Both the position numbers and the translations under genes were made by a program. Below the pieces are notes generated by a model that was given only the letters and a program-made list of their open reading frames with translations, searched no databases and was not told where the DNA came from. From an uncultured Eggerthellaceae bacterium (GTDB lineage: Bacteria > Actinomycetota > Coriobacteriia > Coriobacteriales > Eggerthellaceae), in contig CAIFEB010000002.1 of the NCBI GenBank assembly GCA_903789375.1, forward strand, positions 1 to 64,000: a stretch of 64,000 nucleotides of DNA. The letters are read 5' to 3'. Numbering within the stretch: position 1 is the first letter of the stretch; every line of letters starts with the position of its first letter. Below are positions 1-8,913 of this stretch, piece after piece.

Positions 1-1048
1 AGCTGGCGGCGCCCGATGCCGCCGACGAGCCCGCGGAGCCCGATGCAGAGCCCGACCCCGCCGAGCCGGAAGCGCTCGCCGCGCTCGACGAGGCAGCCGC
101 GCCGGCCGAGCTCGACGCCGCCGACGCGCTCTCGCTCGCGCTTGCGGATTCCGCCTGATCAGCGCCCGATTCGTCCGCTGCCGTACCCTGCGTGGCATAC
201 GGGCTGCGGTCGAGCACCGTCACGCCCTCGCCCGAGGGCAGCACGTACGCCTTGCCCTCGATCTTGCACGCGAGGATGGCGAACGCGCGAGCGATGTCCT
301 CCTGCAGCGTTTTCGAGCCCGTGTAGCCCGTACCGTCGATGATGACGAGCTTCGTTCGATCGTCGCTGAACCAGTAGCGCCCGGCCCCGCTCATATTGCC
401 GAACGAGAAATCGATGAGCTTGTCCTGGGTGTTGAGCGTGTAGCGGTAGGCGACGTCAGACGTCAGCTGGATGGAATCGTCCGTGACGTCGACGGCGGTC
501 GTCGTGCCCTCGATGTACCACGTGCCCTGGAAGTCGGCCGCGTCGTCATAACGAAGGGAGCGGTTCCAGAAGAATCCGCCCACAACCAGGGCGATCGCAA
601 TCAAGATGACAATGAGTGCGACGATGAATGGATGGCGGACGATGGCTGCGCCCATGCGACGCGGAAGCGAGGGCGCCTGCCCTGCGGTCTCGCCATCGCG
701 CCTGCGCCTGCCGATACGCGACCGCGCCGGTTCGCCCGCAGCTGCCTCTGCTGCATCGGCCCCGCGGTCGCCTTCGGCTTCCGCGTCACCCGCGGCCGCC
801 TGCCTGCGCGCACGCCGGCGCCACCGGCTTCCCCGCGCAGCTCCGTCGGCTGCCGCGTCCGAGCCCGCTGACGCATCCGTCGCAGCGTTCGCGCCAGCCT
901 CGGCAGACGCGCGCTTGGCACGCGCCTCACGACGCGCACGCGTGTGGCGGCTTTCCCGGTACGGACGGTCCAGCTCGTCGATGGACTTGCTGATCTCGTC
1001 CAGGAACTGGGCATATTCGTCGTCTGTGTCTTTCGTCTTCTTCGCCAT
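1..1048 (-). CDS. Membrane-anchored protein with Ser/Ala-rich tail (3' end outside window)
   Basis: Reading frame open from an ATG at 1048 to the window edge, 349 codons without a stop. Residues 1-130 are charged and rich in Ala, Arg, Asp and Glu. One membrane segment lies at about residues 141-160 (core FIVALIVILIAIALVVGG). About 120 residues follow that look like a small beta-rich extracytoplasmic domain, then a long Ser/Ala/Gly low-complexity tail still running at the edge. The layout suggests a cytoplasmic N-terminus, one anchor and an exposed domain. No family was recognised and function is unknown. It lies downstream of serS on the same strand, about 155 bp away, and no strong ribosome site precedes the ATG. 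Confidence 0.75.
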   Translation of the reverse strand, partial: MAKKTKDTDDEYAQFLDEISKSIDELDRPYRESRHTRARREARAKRASAEAGANAATDASAGSDAAADGAARGSRWRRRARRQAAAGDAEAEGDRGADAAEAAAGEPARSRIGRRRRDGETAGQAPSLPRRMGAAIVRHPFIVALIVILIAIALVVGGFFWNRSLRYDDAADFQGTWYIEGTTTAVDVTDDSIQLTSDVAYRYTLNTQDKLIDFSFGNMSGAGRYWFSDDRTKLVIIDGTGYTGSKTLQEDIARAFAILACKIEGKAYVLPSGEGVTVLDRSPYATQGTAADESGADQAESASASESASAASSSAGAAASSSAASASGSAGSGSASGSAGSSAASGAAS

Positions 1049-1114
1049 CGCACGCTGTGAGCTCGAGCCGTCGTGGCCCTATCGAGCGCTCGCTTTCTCC
1101 CTGAACTAGCGAAG

Positions 1115-1139
1115 GGGTGCCGGGTGCGCTCCGGCATCC
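1115..1139. terminator. Weak hairpin between serS and the membrane protein
   Basis: A 9 bp stem with one G-T pair (1115-1123 with 1131-1139) and a 7-base loop lies in the serS downstream gap. No T-run follows on either strand, so termination is only possible, not shown. Confidence 0.3.
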
Positions 1140-1203
1140 GACAGCCCCTCCGTATCAATTACCGTGGTGCATTCCGCAATCGTTTCGCGCTACGTCCGCG
1201 CCG

Positions 1204-2487
1204 CTACTTCTCCTCCGGGCCGATGACGTCGGTGCCCATGTAGGGAACCAGAACGTCCGGGACCTTGATGGAGCCGTCGGCCTGCTGGTAGTTCTCCATG
1301 ATCGCCGCCATGGTGCGGCCGACCGCCAGACCCGATCCGTTGAGCGTGTGCACGAAGCGCGTGCCCTTGAAGTTCTCCGGGTCGCGATAGCGGATGTTGG
1401 CGCGACGCGCCTGGAAGTCCTCGCAGTTCGAGCAGCTGGAGATTTCCTTGTAGCCGTTGTAGGACGGCAGCCACACCTCAAGGTCATACGTCTTTGCTGC
1501 AGAAAAGCCCAGGTCACCGGTGCACAGGTTGATGACGCGATACGGCAGGCCCAGCTGCTGCAGGATGTATTCGGCCTCGGTGGTCAGCGACTCGAGCTCG
1601 TCGTAGCTTTCCTCGGGCTTGGCGAACTTGACCATCTCCACCTTGTCGAACTGATGCTGGCGAATGAGGCCGCGCGTGTCGCGTCCGGCGCTGCCGGCCT
1701 CTTCGCGGAAGCACGCGGTGTACGCCGTGTAGCGCAGCGGCAGGTCCTTCGCGTCGAGCACTTCCTCGGCGTGCAGGTTGGTCAGAACGACCTCGGCCGT
1801 AGGGATGAGGTACAGGCCCTCGCGCGTGTGGAACATGTCCTCTTCGAACTTCGGCAGCTGGCCGGTGCCCGTCATGGTCTTCTCGTTGGCCAGGACCGGC
1901 ATCCACCACTCTTTGAAGCCGTGGTCAACGTGCGAATCGACCATGAAGTTGATGATGGCGCGCTCGAGGCGGGCGCCCTTGCCAGCGAGCACCGAGAAGC
2001 GGCTCTCGGACAGCTTCGCCGCGCGCTCGACATCGATGATGCCCAGGTCGGCGCCCAAATCCCAGTGCGGCTTGAAGTCGAAGTCGAACGTGCGCGGCGT
2101 GCCCCAGCGACGCACCTCGGGGTTGTCGTTCTCGTCCTCGCCGAACGGCGTGGTGTCCGACGGGATGTTGGGGATGCGCATCATGATGTAGTGCAGCTTG
2201 CCGTCGACTTCTTCGCGCGCAGCCGTGGCCTGCGCGATTTCGTCGTTGATGGCACGAACGCGGTCCTTCTTGGCTTCGGCTTCTTCCTTGTTGCCGGAAG
2301 CCATCAGCTTGCCGATTTCCTTGGACGCGGCGTTGCGCTCGGCCTGGAGCGATTCCTCCTTGGCGATGGCGGCGCGGCGCTGCTCGTCCAAGCGCGCGAA
2401 CTCTTCGGCGTCGAACTCGTTATGCTGCGACTCCGTCGCCTTCTTGACCAGCTCCAGGTTGTCGCGGACGAAACGAAGATCAAGCAT
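1204..2487 (-). CDS. serS: Serine--tRNA ligase
   Basis: Charges tRNA(Ser) with serine in the cytoplasm. At 427 aa it has the normal bacterial length. The N-terminal 100 residues form the Arg/Glu-rich coiled-coil arm that grips the tRNA long variable arm. The class II catalytic core follows: the TAE serine-binding loop (PTAEV, about 229-233), motif 2 ([15 protein letters not shown], about 260-274) and motif 3 ([19 protein letters not shown], about 382-400). The start [10 protein letters not shown] is the family consensus N-terminus. It is a single-copy housekeeping gene transcribed alone. No T-box leader was seen upstream. Confidence 0.97.
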   Translation of the reverse strand: MLDLRFVRDNLELVKKATESQHNEFDAEEFARLDEQRRAAIAKEESLQAERNAASKEIGKLMASGNKEEAEAKKDRVRAINDEIAQATAAREEVDGKLHYIMMRIPNIPSDTTPFGEDENDNPEVRRWGTPRTFDFDFKPHWDLGADLGIIDVERAAKLSESRFSVLAGKGARLERAIINFMVDSHVDHGFKEWWMPVLANEKTMTGTGQLPKFEEDMFHTREGLYLIPTAEVVLTNLHAEEVLDAKDLPLRYTAYTACFREEAGSAGRDTRGLIRQHQFDKVEMVKFAKPEESYDELESLTTEAEYILQQLGLPYRVINLCTGDLGFSAAKTYDLEVWLPSYNGYKEISSCSNCEDFQARRANIRYRDPENFKGTRFVHTLNGSGLAVGRTMAAIMENYQQADGSIKVPDVLVPYMGTDVIGPEEK

Positions 2488-2631
2488 GATGACTCCCTCT
2501 TTTGGCCCGGCTCCGACCGGGCGTTCAGCCTACGGTTGGGGCAAGTATAGCGCACGGGACCGAAGCCCCCGGCCGCAGGCGGGCGAAGTGCGAAATACAT
2601 CCGCAGGCCGCACATCAGGGAAAAGACAAGA

Positions 2632-2661
2632 CCGGCGAACGCGCGAGGGTGCGTTCGCCGG
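2632..2661 (-). terminator. Intrinsic terminator of the dms operon
   Basis: A perfect 11 bp stem (2632-2642 with 2651-2661) with an 8-base loop lies 33 bp after the TorD-like stop codon. Read on the minus strand it is followed by TCTTGTCTTTT, a U-rich tail. This marks the end of the dmsABC-chaperone operon. Confidence 0.8.
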
Positions 2662-2694
2662 CACGTAATCAATAATCTGCCAACAATCCACCGG

Positions 2695-3360
2695 TCAGCG
2701 CGAAAGGGGAATCTCGCGCGACTTCCAACCGTAACGCGTCTGCCAGTCCTCAAGCGTCAACCGCGCAAGCTGCCCGACCGCTTGGTAGAACGGCGACGGA
2801 GCGACATCGTCGCCCCACGAACGCCGGGCAGCCTCGCCACCGGCAGCGGCATCGACGAACAGCTCGAGAAAGCGGAATGCCCAAGGGAGGAGGTCCTCCT
2901 CGAAGAGCCGTTGGATCTCCTCATCGGCGACGCCGTTGCGAACGCCCCATGAAGCCATGAGCAGCATCAGTCCGAACTGGTCTTCAGGCTCGCGCTCGGG
3001 CAGATTCATCTTCACGAGGTTGTCGCGCATCCATTGGCGCACGGCAAGCGTCTCGTTTCCGAAGATGACGCTCTCGGGATCCGTGTACACCGACCCCCAA
3101 GGCGGAGCCGGCAGTTTATAGGGTCCGACGAAAAACCGATTGAAGTCCTCGTGAACGAGCTGAAGCCCTTCGTCTTCCAAGGCATTCGCCGCGGCGCTTA
3201 TGGCCTTCGCCGCATAAGGCTGCCCGAACGCCCACGCCGGACCGGCTTCCTGCGATTCCAGCCAGCTCAATGCTGGCTGGGCTTGGTCGCTTGCCGGATC
3301 CCGATAGAACAGCGTACCGAGAACGGCCGCTGCGTCCGCAATGTCGTCATAGGCACCCAT
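2695..3360 (-). CDS. TorD/DmsD-family molybdoenzyme chaperone
   Basis: Helical cytoplasmic chaperone, 221 aa, of the TorD/DmsD family, which binds the Tat signal peptide of a molybdoenzyme and holds export until cofactor is inserted. It shows the family core in the middle third: a short helix with phenylalanines (HEDFNRFFVGP) followed by a PPWGSVYTD-type motif. The start at 3360 is chosen over an in-frame upstream codon because AGGAGG lies just upstream of it. It is the last gene of the dms operon and probably serves the DmsA-like protein encoded at 4925-7351. A hairpin separates it from the anchor gene, so its dose may be set below that of the enzyme. Confidence 0.85.
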   Translation of the reverse strand: MGAYDDIADAAAVLGTLFYRDPASDQAQPALSWLESQEAGPAWAFGQPYAAKAISAAANALEDEGLQLVHEDFNRFFVGPYKLPAPPWGSVYTDPESVIFGNETLAVRQWMRDNLVKMNLPEREPEDQFGLMLLMASWGVRNGVADEEIQRLFEEDLLPWAFRFLELFVDAAAGGEAARRSWGDDVAPSPFYQAVGQLARLTLEDWQTRYGWKSREIPLSR

Positions 3361-3378
3361 GCGGTCCTCCTGTTCCCT

Positions 3379-3407
3379 TGAGGGGCCACCTGAAAGGCAG
3401 CCCCTCA
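3379..3407 (-). terminator. Hairpin between dmsC and the chaperone gene
   Basis: Perfect 8 bp inverted repeat TGAGGGGC / GCCCCTCA (3379-3386 with 3400-3407) between the dmsC stop and the ribosome site of the chaperone gene. No T-run follows. It may be a partial terminator or an mRNA-processing hairpin. Comparable hairpins lie at the same junction in both other molybdoenzyme operons. Confidence 0.45.
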
Positions 3408-3426
3408 GATGGTTCAACGGCACCCG

Positions 3427-4293
3427 TTAGATGATGCCAACCGTAAGAAAGATGCCGTAGAAGTCGATTCTGATCAACACCAGAGCGATGGCGACAAGCA
3501 CGAGCGCCACAGCGATGCTCGCCACGTTCGCCTTGCCTTTGCGAACCGGCACCAGCCAGGCAGCAACCGCAGCGACCATGCATACGAGAGCGGCAACCGC
3601 GCAGCCGTAATAGGCCCCCATGGACGACGCGAGCGTGGCACCCGCCGAAGTCATCGCCCCAGAGGCAACAGAACCCTGCGCGAATACGCACACAGCCGCA
3701 CCAGCCGCCGCGACCATCGCGGCAATCGCAAGGACCTTCGTCGCTGACTTCTCGCGAACATCGGAAATCTCGAGAACAAGCGCACCGAGAACCGAGCCGC
3801 CGAGGCACGCATTGAAGAACTGGCCTATCCAGGCAAGCGGGGTGTTCCACGTCTGGATAGTCGGCATCATGTAGGCAAAGCCCGTCATGACTGCTGTGAA
3901 AATCCCGAGAACGAGGACAGCGACCCCGAAACCGCGATGGAAACGCTCGGACGGATGCTTCGCCAGCGCGATGATCCAATACACGAGAGCGACCACAGCC
4001 GAGCAGCCCGCAACAACTATTTCGTTCGACAGAGGCGACATACCGAAGCCGTTCGCCATATCGAAAATATGAGCCGGATACCCAACATGCGCAACCGCAG
4101 CGATGAGGCCGACAACGATAAAAGCGGCCGGGACCACAAGCAGCTTTTCAAAACGCTTGCCCGCGGACTCGTCAAGCCCTTCAGCGGTTCCCCTCACCAG
4201 GCCCGCTACGCCCATCGCGACGATGCCGCACGGAACGAGCAGAGAAAAGATGAGCAGGAAGATCTCGGATTGAGCGGTTTGAAACAGCATCAC
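3427..4293 (-). CDS. dmsC: DmsC-type membrane anchor subunit
   Basis: Integral membrane protein, 288 aa, with about eight hydrophobic segments, of the DmsC family of quinol-binding anchors. It should oxidise menaquinol and pass electrons to the FeS subunit DmsB. Family hallmarks include the N-terminal FSLLVPCGIVAMG segment, a PLSNEIV motif near residue 90 and a tryptophan-containing loop after the MPTIQTWNTP stretch. Its ATG overlaps the dmsB stop codon (ATGA), so the two are translationally coupled. Length is normal for the family. It is the third gene of the four-gene dms operon. Confidence 0.88.
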   Translation of the reverse strand: MMLFQTAQSEIFLLIFSLLVPCGIVAMGVAGLVRGTAEGLDESAGKRFEKLLVVPAAFIVVGLIAAVAHVGYPAHIFDMANGFGMSPLSNEIVVAGCSAVVALVYWIIALAKHPSERFHRGFGVAVLVLGIFTAVMTGFAYMMPTIQTWNTPLAWIGQFFNACLGGSVLGALVLEISDVREKSATKVLAIAAMVAAAGAAVCVFAQGSVASGAMTSAGATLASSMGAYYGCAVAALVCMVAAVAAWLVPVRKGKANVASIAVALVLVAIALVLIRIDFYGIFLTVGII

Positions 4294-4910
4294 ATGACCT
4301 CCTTGGGATTCATGAGGGCGCCATCATGAGATCCACCCTCATGGGACACGGCGCAGCCCTTCATGATGGTGGTCGGGTTGGTGTAAGAGGGATCCGGCAG
4401 GGGCGCAAGCCATTCGCCGTCGCCGTATTTCGCCTTCATCTCGTCCGCCGGACCGAAATCGAGCGCGTACAGCGGGCACGCATCGATGCAGATGGGGTTC
4501 TCGCCGTTTGCAACGCGTGCCGAGCAGCCGTCGCACTTGCGCATCTGACCCAGGTCGACGTCGAAGGACGGAACATTGTAGGGGCATGCCATCTCACAGT
4601 ACTTGCATCCAACGCAGCGGTCGTGGTCGACCGAGATGAACCCTTGGTCATCGCGGTGCATAGCCCCTGTCGGGCAAACCTTCACGCACGCGGGGTTCTC
4701 GCAGTGATTGCAGTTCATCGAAATGTAGTTGACCCACACGTTGTTCGTAAACGTGCCGTCGGCGTTCTGGGTGAACCCGCCTCCGCTGTACTCGTAGATC
4801 TTCCTGAACGCGACCTGAGGAGACAGGTCGTGGTAGTCCTTGCATGCCAGCTCGCAGGTTTTGCAGCCCGTGCAGCGAGAGGCATCGAAATAGAAAACGT
4901 AGTTCTTCAT
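4290..4910 (-). CDS. dmsB: DmsB-type four [4Fe-4S] electron-transfer subunit
   Basis: Ferredoxin-like subunit, 206 aa, carrying electrons between the anchor and the molybdenum subunit. Four cysteine groups are visible: CTGCKTCELAC near the N-terminus, CNHCENPACVKVCP, CVGCKYCEMACP and a looser group CDGCSAR...CIDACP. These match the DmsB/NrfC/PsrB arrangement for four [4Fe-4S] clusters. It has no signal peptide, as expected for a subunit exported as a passenger of the Tat-signal-bearing catalytic subunit. AGGGGAGG precedes the ATG at a normal distance. It lies 14 bp after dmsA and overlaps dmsC. Confidence 0.92.
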   Translation of the reverse strand: MKNYVFYFDASRCTGCKTCELACKDYHDLSPQVAFRKIYEYSGGGFTQNADGTFTNNVWVNYISMNCNHCENPACVKVCPTGAMHRDDQGFISVDHDRCVGCKYCEMACPYNVPSFDVDLGQMRKCDGCSARVANGENPICIDACPLYALDFGPADEMKAKYGDGEWLAPLPDPSYTNPTTIMKGCAVSHEGGSHDGALMNPKEVM

Positions 4911-4924
4911 CGTCTATACCTCCC

Positions 4925-7351
4925 CTATTTGATCTTGCGGACGCCCGCGACGTTGGAATGCTGCGGGTTGCCCTTCGCCAAAGGCGACGGATGCATGTTG
5001 GTGAGCGTGTTGATACATCCGCCCTTGTCGATGCGGTCCCCGTTCATGTCCGCATCGCGCCACGCGCCCTGCGGAATGGCCAGGCTTCCCGGGATGATGC
5101 GGCCGGTCACCTTCGCCTGGATCCACATTTCACCGTGCTCGTTGAACACCGAGACCTTCTCGCCGTTCTCGATGCCGAGCCTGTCAGCGTCAATCGTGTT
5201 GATCCACACTTCTTGCGGCGCAGCCTGCTTGACAACGTCGATGCTTCCCCAACTTGAATGCGTACGCGCCTTGTAGTGGAAGCCGATAAGCGTGAACGGG
5301 TACTCGCTCGTGCAGTCCTCGTAGCTGTCGACGCCGGGCGTGTACAGGGGAATGGGGGCGATGACATCGCGCGGATCGTCGAGCTCCCACGTTTCAGCAA
5401 TCTTCTGAAGCTTCTCAGAGAAGATCTCGATCTTTCCGGAAGGGGTGGTCAGCGGATTCGCCTCGGGGTCGTCAACGTACGCTTTGAACGCCGGGGTGTA
5501 TCCCACCGGGTTGCGATAGTGGAACTCTCCGACCTTGTAACCTTCCTCGTACGAAGGCATGCGCGGATCCTTGGCGGCAGCAGTCTCGTAAATCTCCCGC
5601 GTCCAACCCTCTTGGTCCTTGCCGTCGAGGTACTTGTCCTTGACGCCGAACTTGTCGCAGATGTCGGCGCATACGTCGAACGAGGTGCGACGCTCGAACT
5701 TCTCGCCCGTCGTCGCCGCGCTTGCGAACGTGATGGACGCGACATCGCCGGACCAGCCGTCGTTGATGATGCCCTTCTGCTCCGCGCGCATCACGTCGGG
5801 CAGCAGGATGTCAGCGTATTTTGCCGCATCGTTCATCAGGGTTTCAAACACCAAGATGAACTCGCATTTCGACTCGTCGACCAAGATATCGTGCGCCTTG
5901 TTCGCGTCGGAGTGCTGGTTGGTGAAGCAGTTTCCGCCGTACTCGACGAGGAACTTGATATCGGTCGACAGCTTGTCCGTACCCTGAACACCGTCATGCG
6001 TCGCCGTCATCTCGTGTCCGTGGTCGATGGCGTCGGCCCACGTGAAGATGGAAATCTTCGACTTGCAGGGGTTGTCGCCCGAAATCCACGGGATCGAGAA
6101 GCTGTACGAGCCGACATCCAAGCCGCTCGACGTGCCGGGCTGGCCGAGCTTGCCCACCAGAAGGGTCAACAGGCTGACCGATAGCGCCGAAAGCTCGCCG
6201 TTGGAGTGGCGCTGAATGCCCAGGTACTGGCCGACGAACGGGGCTTTCGCCTCTGCGAGTTCGTGCGCGAGCTTCGTGATGCGCTCCGCCGGGATGAGCG
6301 TGATGGCGGAAGCCCATTGCGGCGTCTTGGCCACTTTGTCATAGCCCTCGCCCATGACGTACGCCTCGTAGGACATGTTCTTGCCCTGGTAGGCTTCCGG
6401 CATGGTCCCCTCGTCGAAGCCGACGCAGTACGTATCCAGGAAGTCGCGGTCGACAAGGTTCTCGGTGATCAGAACATAGGCGATGGCGGCAACCAGCGCG
6501 GCATCCGTGCCGGGGCGGATGGCGATCCATTCGTCGTCCGTGTTCGCGATGGTATCGCTCATGCGCGGGTCGATGTGGATGTACTTCGCATGAGGGTTCA
6601 TGCGATGCGCCCAGTTATAGCCGTGTTTCGCTTCGCCGGTAGAGCCCATCATCGAATCGCTCGGAGCCCATCCCATGAGGATGACCAGGTCGGAATCCTT
6701 GATTGCGGTCGGGGTGGACGAGCCGCCCTTGCCCCACATGAACGGCTTCGCATAGGTCATCTGAGCCGACGAATAGGTTCCGTAGTACCCCAGGTACCCG
6801 CCGGTGCACGCGAGCATGCGCCCGATCGGGCGACCGGTCAGGCTGTACACGCCCGAGCCCAACGTCCAATACACGGCTTCGGGACCGTAGTTGTCGTAGG
6901 TGTACTTAAGCTTTTCAGCGATGGTGTCGATGGCTTCGTCCCACGTGATGCGCTCGAACTTGCCTTCGCCGCGCTTCCCAACCCGCTTCATCGGGTACTT
7001 GAGGCGATCCGGGTTGTTGATCCAGCGGCGCACTGAGCGACCGCGCAGGCAGGCACGCTGCTTACTCGTCTCGTCATCGTCCCACGCCACCGTCTCCGAC
7101 TGAATCCATTGGATCTCATCGTCTTTGACGTGCATCCACAGCGGGCAGCGGCTCGCGCAGTTGCACGAACAATGGCTCTGCACCACCTTCTCCTCAGCGG
7201 ATTCCTGGTTGGCCTCCGCCGCATACGCCGGCGTGGTCCGCTCAAACAAATCGTCGAGCAGCACGCCGCTTGCAGCAAGCGTCGTTGCCGCAATGGTCGT
7301 CCCTTTGAGAAAAGACCGCCGCGAAACATCGTCGCGCTCTTCGAGCCCCAT
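4925..7351 (-). CDS. dmsA: DmsA-like molybdopterin oxidoreductase catalytic subunit
   Basis: Tat-exported molybdenum enzyme, 808 aa, most like DMSO/TMAO-type reductases. The twin-arginine signal is SRRSFLKG at residues 10-17, followed by a hydrophobic stretch and a probable cleavage near PAYAAEA. The N-terminal [4Fe-4S] motif is C61-x3-C65-x3-C69 plus C101 (ACLRG), with an extra C63. Residues 190-197 (YGTYSSAQ) match the DmsA region that holds the serine ligand to molybdenum. The molydopterin-binding fold continues to a C-terminal beta-barrel domain. The start at 7351 is preferred because GAGGAGGGG lies 7 bases upstream; a GTG at 7372 would place that site inside the gene. The real substrate could be another S- or N-oxide. 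Confidence 0.88.
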   Translation of the reverse strand: MGLEERDDVSRRSFLKGTTIAATTLAASGVLLDDLFERTTPAYAAEANQESAEEKVVQSHCSCNCASRCPLWMHVKDDEIQWIQSETVAWDDDETSKQRACLRGRSVRRWINNPDRLKYPMKRVGKRGEGKFERITWDEAIDTIAEKLKYTYDNYGPEAVYWTLGSGVYSLTGRPIGRMLACTGGYLGYYGTYSSAQMTYAKPFMWGKGGSSTPTAIKDSDLVILMGWAPSDSMMGSTGEAKHGYNWAHRMNPHAKYIHIDPRMSDTIANTDDEWIAIRPGTDAALVAAIAYVLITENLVDRDFLDTYCVGFDEGTMPEAYQGKNMSYEAYVMGEGYDKVAKTPQWASAITLIPAERITKLAHELAEAKAPFVGQYLGIQRHSNGELSALSVSLLTLLVGKLGQPGTSSGLDVGSYSFSIPWISGDNPCKSKISIFTWADAIDHGHEMTATHDGVQGTDKLSTDIKFLVEYGGNCFTNQHSDANKAHDILVDESKCEFILVFETLMNDAAKYADILLPDVMRAEQKGIINDGWSGDVASITFASAATTGEKFERRTSFDVCADICDKFGVKDKYLDGKDQEGWTREIYETAAAKDPRMPSYEEGYKVGEFHYRNPVGYTPAFKAYVDDPEANPLTTPSGKIEIFSEKLQKIAETWELDDPRDVIAPIPLYTPGVDSYEDCTSEYPFTLIGFHYKARTHSSWGSIDVVKQAAPQEVWINTIDADRLGIENGEKVSVFNEHGEMWIQAKVTGRIIPGSLAIPQGAWRDADMNGDRIDKGGCINTLTNMHPSPLAKGNPQHSNVAGVRKIK

Positions 7352-7471
7352 AGACCCCTCCTCATTCGTCACTCCCCCGTCGGCTATTCTCTAGTATCCT
7401 AGCAACCAGCCGACGAGCTCCTATCCGCAATAAAACGGTGAGCCTACGATACAGGCAAGGGAGCAGCTCGA

Positions 7472-7521
7472 ATCACATGATTTATGTGATATTGGGTCTG
7501 AACTGGGCATTATCATGTGAT
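7472..7521. promoter_or_regulatory. Palindromic operator pair in the dms divergent intergenic region
   Basis: A perfect inverted repeat ATCACAT-5 bp-ATGTGAT lies at 7472-7490. A second site, ATCATGTGAT at 7512-7521, is the exact reverse complement of the first ten bases of the palindrome (ATCACATGAT). Both lie between the divergent dmsA and radical SAM genes. They are candidates for binding by the LuxR-type regulator encoded at 9812-11470 or a CRP/FNR-like protein. Confidence 0.5.
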
Positions 7522-7566
7522 GTCATATCGCATAACGAGGGGAAAGACACGAAGAGGGGGTGTCTG

Positions 7567-8913
7567 ATGAGACCGGTGAATGCAATTGACGCAAGAAGCG
7601 TCAGGCAAGCGGATTACCGCCATTACATCGAACGTTTTGCGCGCGCCAATGAGCAATTGATATCTACCATGCGCAGTTTCGGCGTACCCCTGGAAAGCAG
7701 TGCGGAAGAAAGCTCCCGCATCGAGAGAACCCGCAGCCTGCTCGATCGAGCACAAGCACTCGGCGCGGTTTCGCGCAATGACGAAAAAAGCATTGCGGCT
7801 GGTTTCTTGTCCCCCGCTTGCGAGCGGTGCCGCACGGGGGTGCGAAGCGTGTCTGAGTTCATCTCACTCGCCTGCAACCGATCCTGCTGGTTCTGCTTCA
7901 ACCCCAACCAAGCGGACTGGAGCCAATACCGCTCGAAGCGCAAGGATTGGCATTCCGAACTTGAAACGTACAAGCAGGCATTCGGCGGCCTCGACTTCAT
8001 CGCCCTGACCGGTGGCGAGCCGTTGCTGTTCGCGAACGAAACGTGTTCCTTCTTCCGCGAGGCAAAGCGGTCGAATCCGAACGCGCATCTTCGCCTGTAT
8101 ACCTCGGGCGACAGCGCAACGCCGGAGCTGCTTTACCAGCTTGCACAATGCGGCCTCGACGAGATACGGTTCAGCATCAAGCTCGATGATCCCGATGAAG
8201 CCATTGAAAAAACCCTGCGGACCATCCGAGAAGCCGTTCGTCTCATACCGACCGTCCTCGTAGAAATGCCGATAGTACCCGGGACCTACGACGAAATGAC
8301 CAAGCTCATAGCAAGCCTTGAGCAATGCCACATCGGCGGCATGAACCTTCTTGAGCTTTGCTTCCCTCTGCACAACGCTTCTGCCTATCGCGCGCGCGGC
8401 TTCAAGCTGGTGCGGCATCCGTTTCGTATCCCCTACGACTATGGTTACGCCGGAGCGCTTCCCATCGCAGGCAGCGAGGAGCTTGCATTGCGCCTTCTCG
8501 TGGAGTCGCGCGAACGCGATTGCTCAATCGGTCTGCACTATTGCTCCCTTGAGAATAAGAACACCGCGCAGATTTACGAGCAGAACCAAGGCGGCGAGCT
8601 GGAAATTCCAGGGTACCGTTTCTCGAATCGAACGTTCTTCTACGAGACGATTCGCGCGTTCGAAGAATCTGCGGCGTTAGTCGCCGAACAGCTGTCCACG
8701 CTCGAAGCACCTGTTTATGCAGACGAATCGCAGGGCATGGTGGCGTTCGACCCCGCGCTGCTCGAACGGTTGAATCTTGGCGATTCCCGTTTGCGTCTTT
8801 TCCTGGCCTCGGCCGTGGTAGAGCAAGACTCCGATGGGGCGCGGCGCTTTCGCGAAGTGGGACTGCAGGCAATCGAACCGTCGGACGTCCCCCGTATCGT
8901 TGAGGCGTCCTGA
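7567..8913 (+). CDS. Radical SAM protein
   Basis: Cytoplasmic radical SAM enzyme, 448 aa. The cluster motif is C103-x3-C107-x2-C110 (CNRSCWFC), followed by the SAM-binding TGGEPLLF near residues 144-151 and a TIM-barrel-like region to about residue 320. An additional CERC pair at C85/C88 could bind a metal or second cluster. The start at 7567 is chosen because GAGGGGG precedes it; upstream in-frame codons run through the palindromic promoter region. The reaction is unknown. It is the first gene of a plus-strand operon with a DmsC-like anchor and a LuxR regulator, divergent from dmsABC, which suggests a role in maturing or sensing linked to that enzyme. Its TGA overlaps the next ATG by one base. 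Confidence 0.85.
   Translation: MRPVNAIDARSVRQADYRHYIERFARANEQLISTMRSFGVPLESSAEESSRIERTRSLLDRAQALGAVSRNDEKSIAAGFLSPACERCRTGVRSVSEFISLACNRSCWFCFNPNQADWSQYRSKRKDWHSELETYKQAFGGLDFIALTGGEPLLFANETCSFFREAKRSNPNAHLRLYTSGDSATPELLYQLAQCGLDEIRFSIKLDDPDEAIEKTLRTIREAVRLIPTVLVEMPIVPGTYDEMTKLIASLEQCHIGGMNLLELCFPLHNASAYRARGFKLVRHPFRIPYDYGYAGALPIAGSEELALRLLVESRERDCSIGLHYCSLENKNTAQIYEQNQGGELEIPGYRFSNRTFFYETIRAFEESAALVAEQLSTLEAPVYADESQGMVAFDPALLERLNLGDSRLRLFLASAVVEQDSDGARRFREVGLQAIEPSDVPRIVEAS

Noticed and set aside
1117-2550. Long open frame antisense to serS (and similar long antisense frames over many other genes)
   Set aside because: Stop-poor frames are expected opposite high-G+C genes; the residues are Arg/Ala/Val-rich without family motifs and the sense strand has a clear gene.
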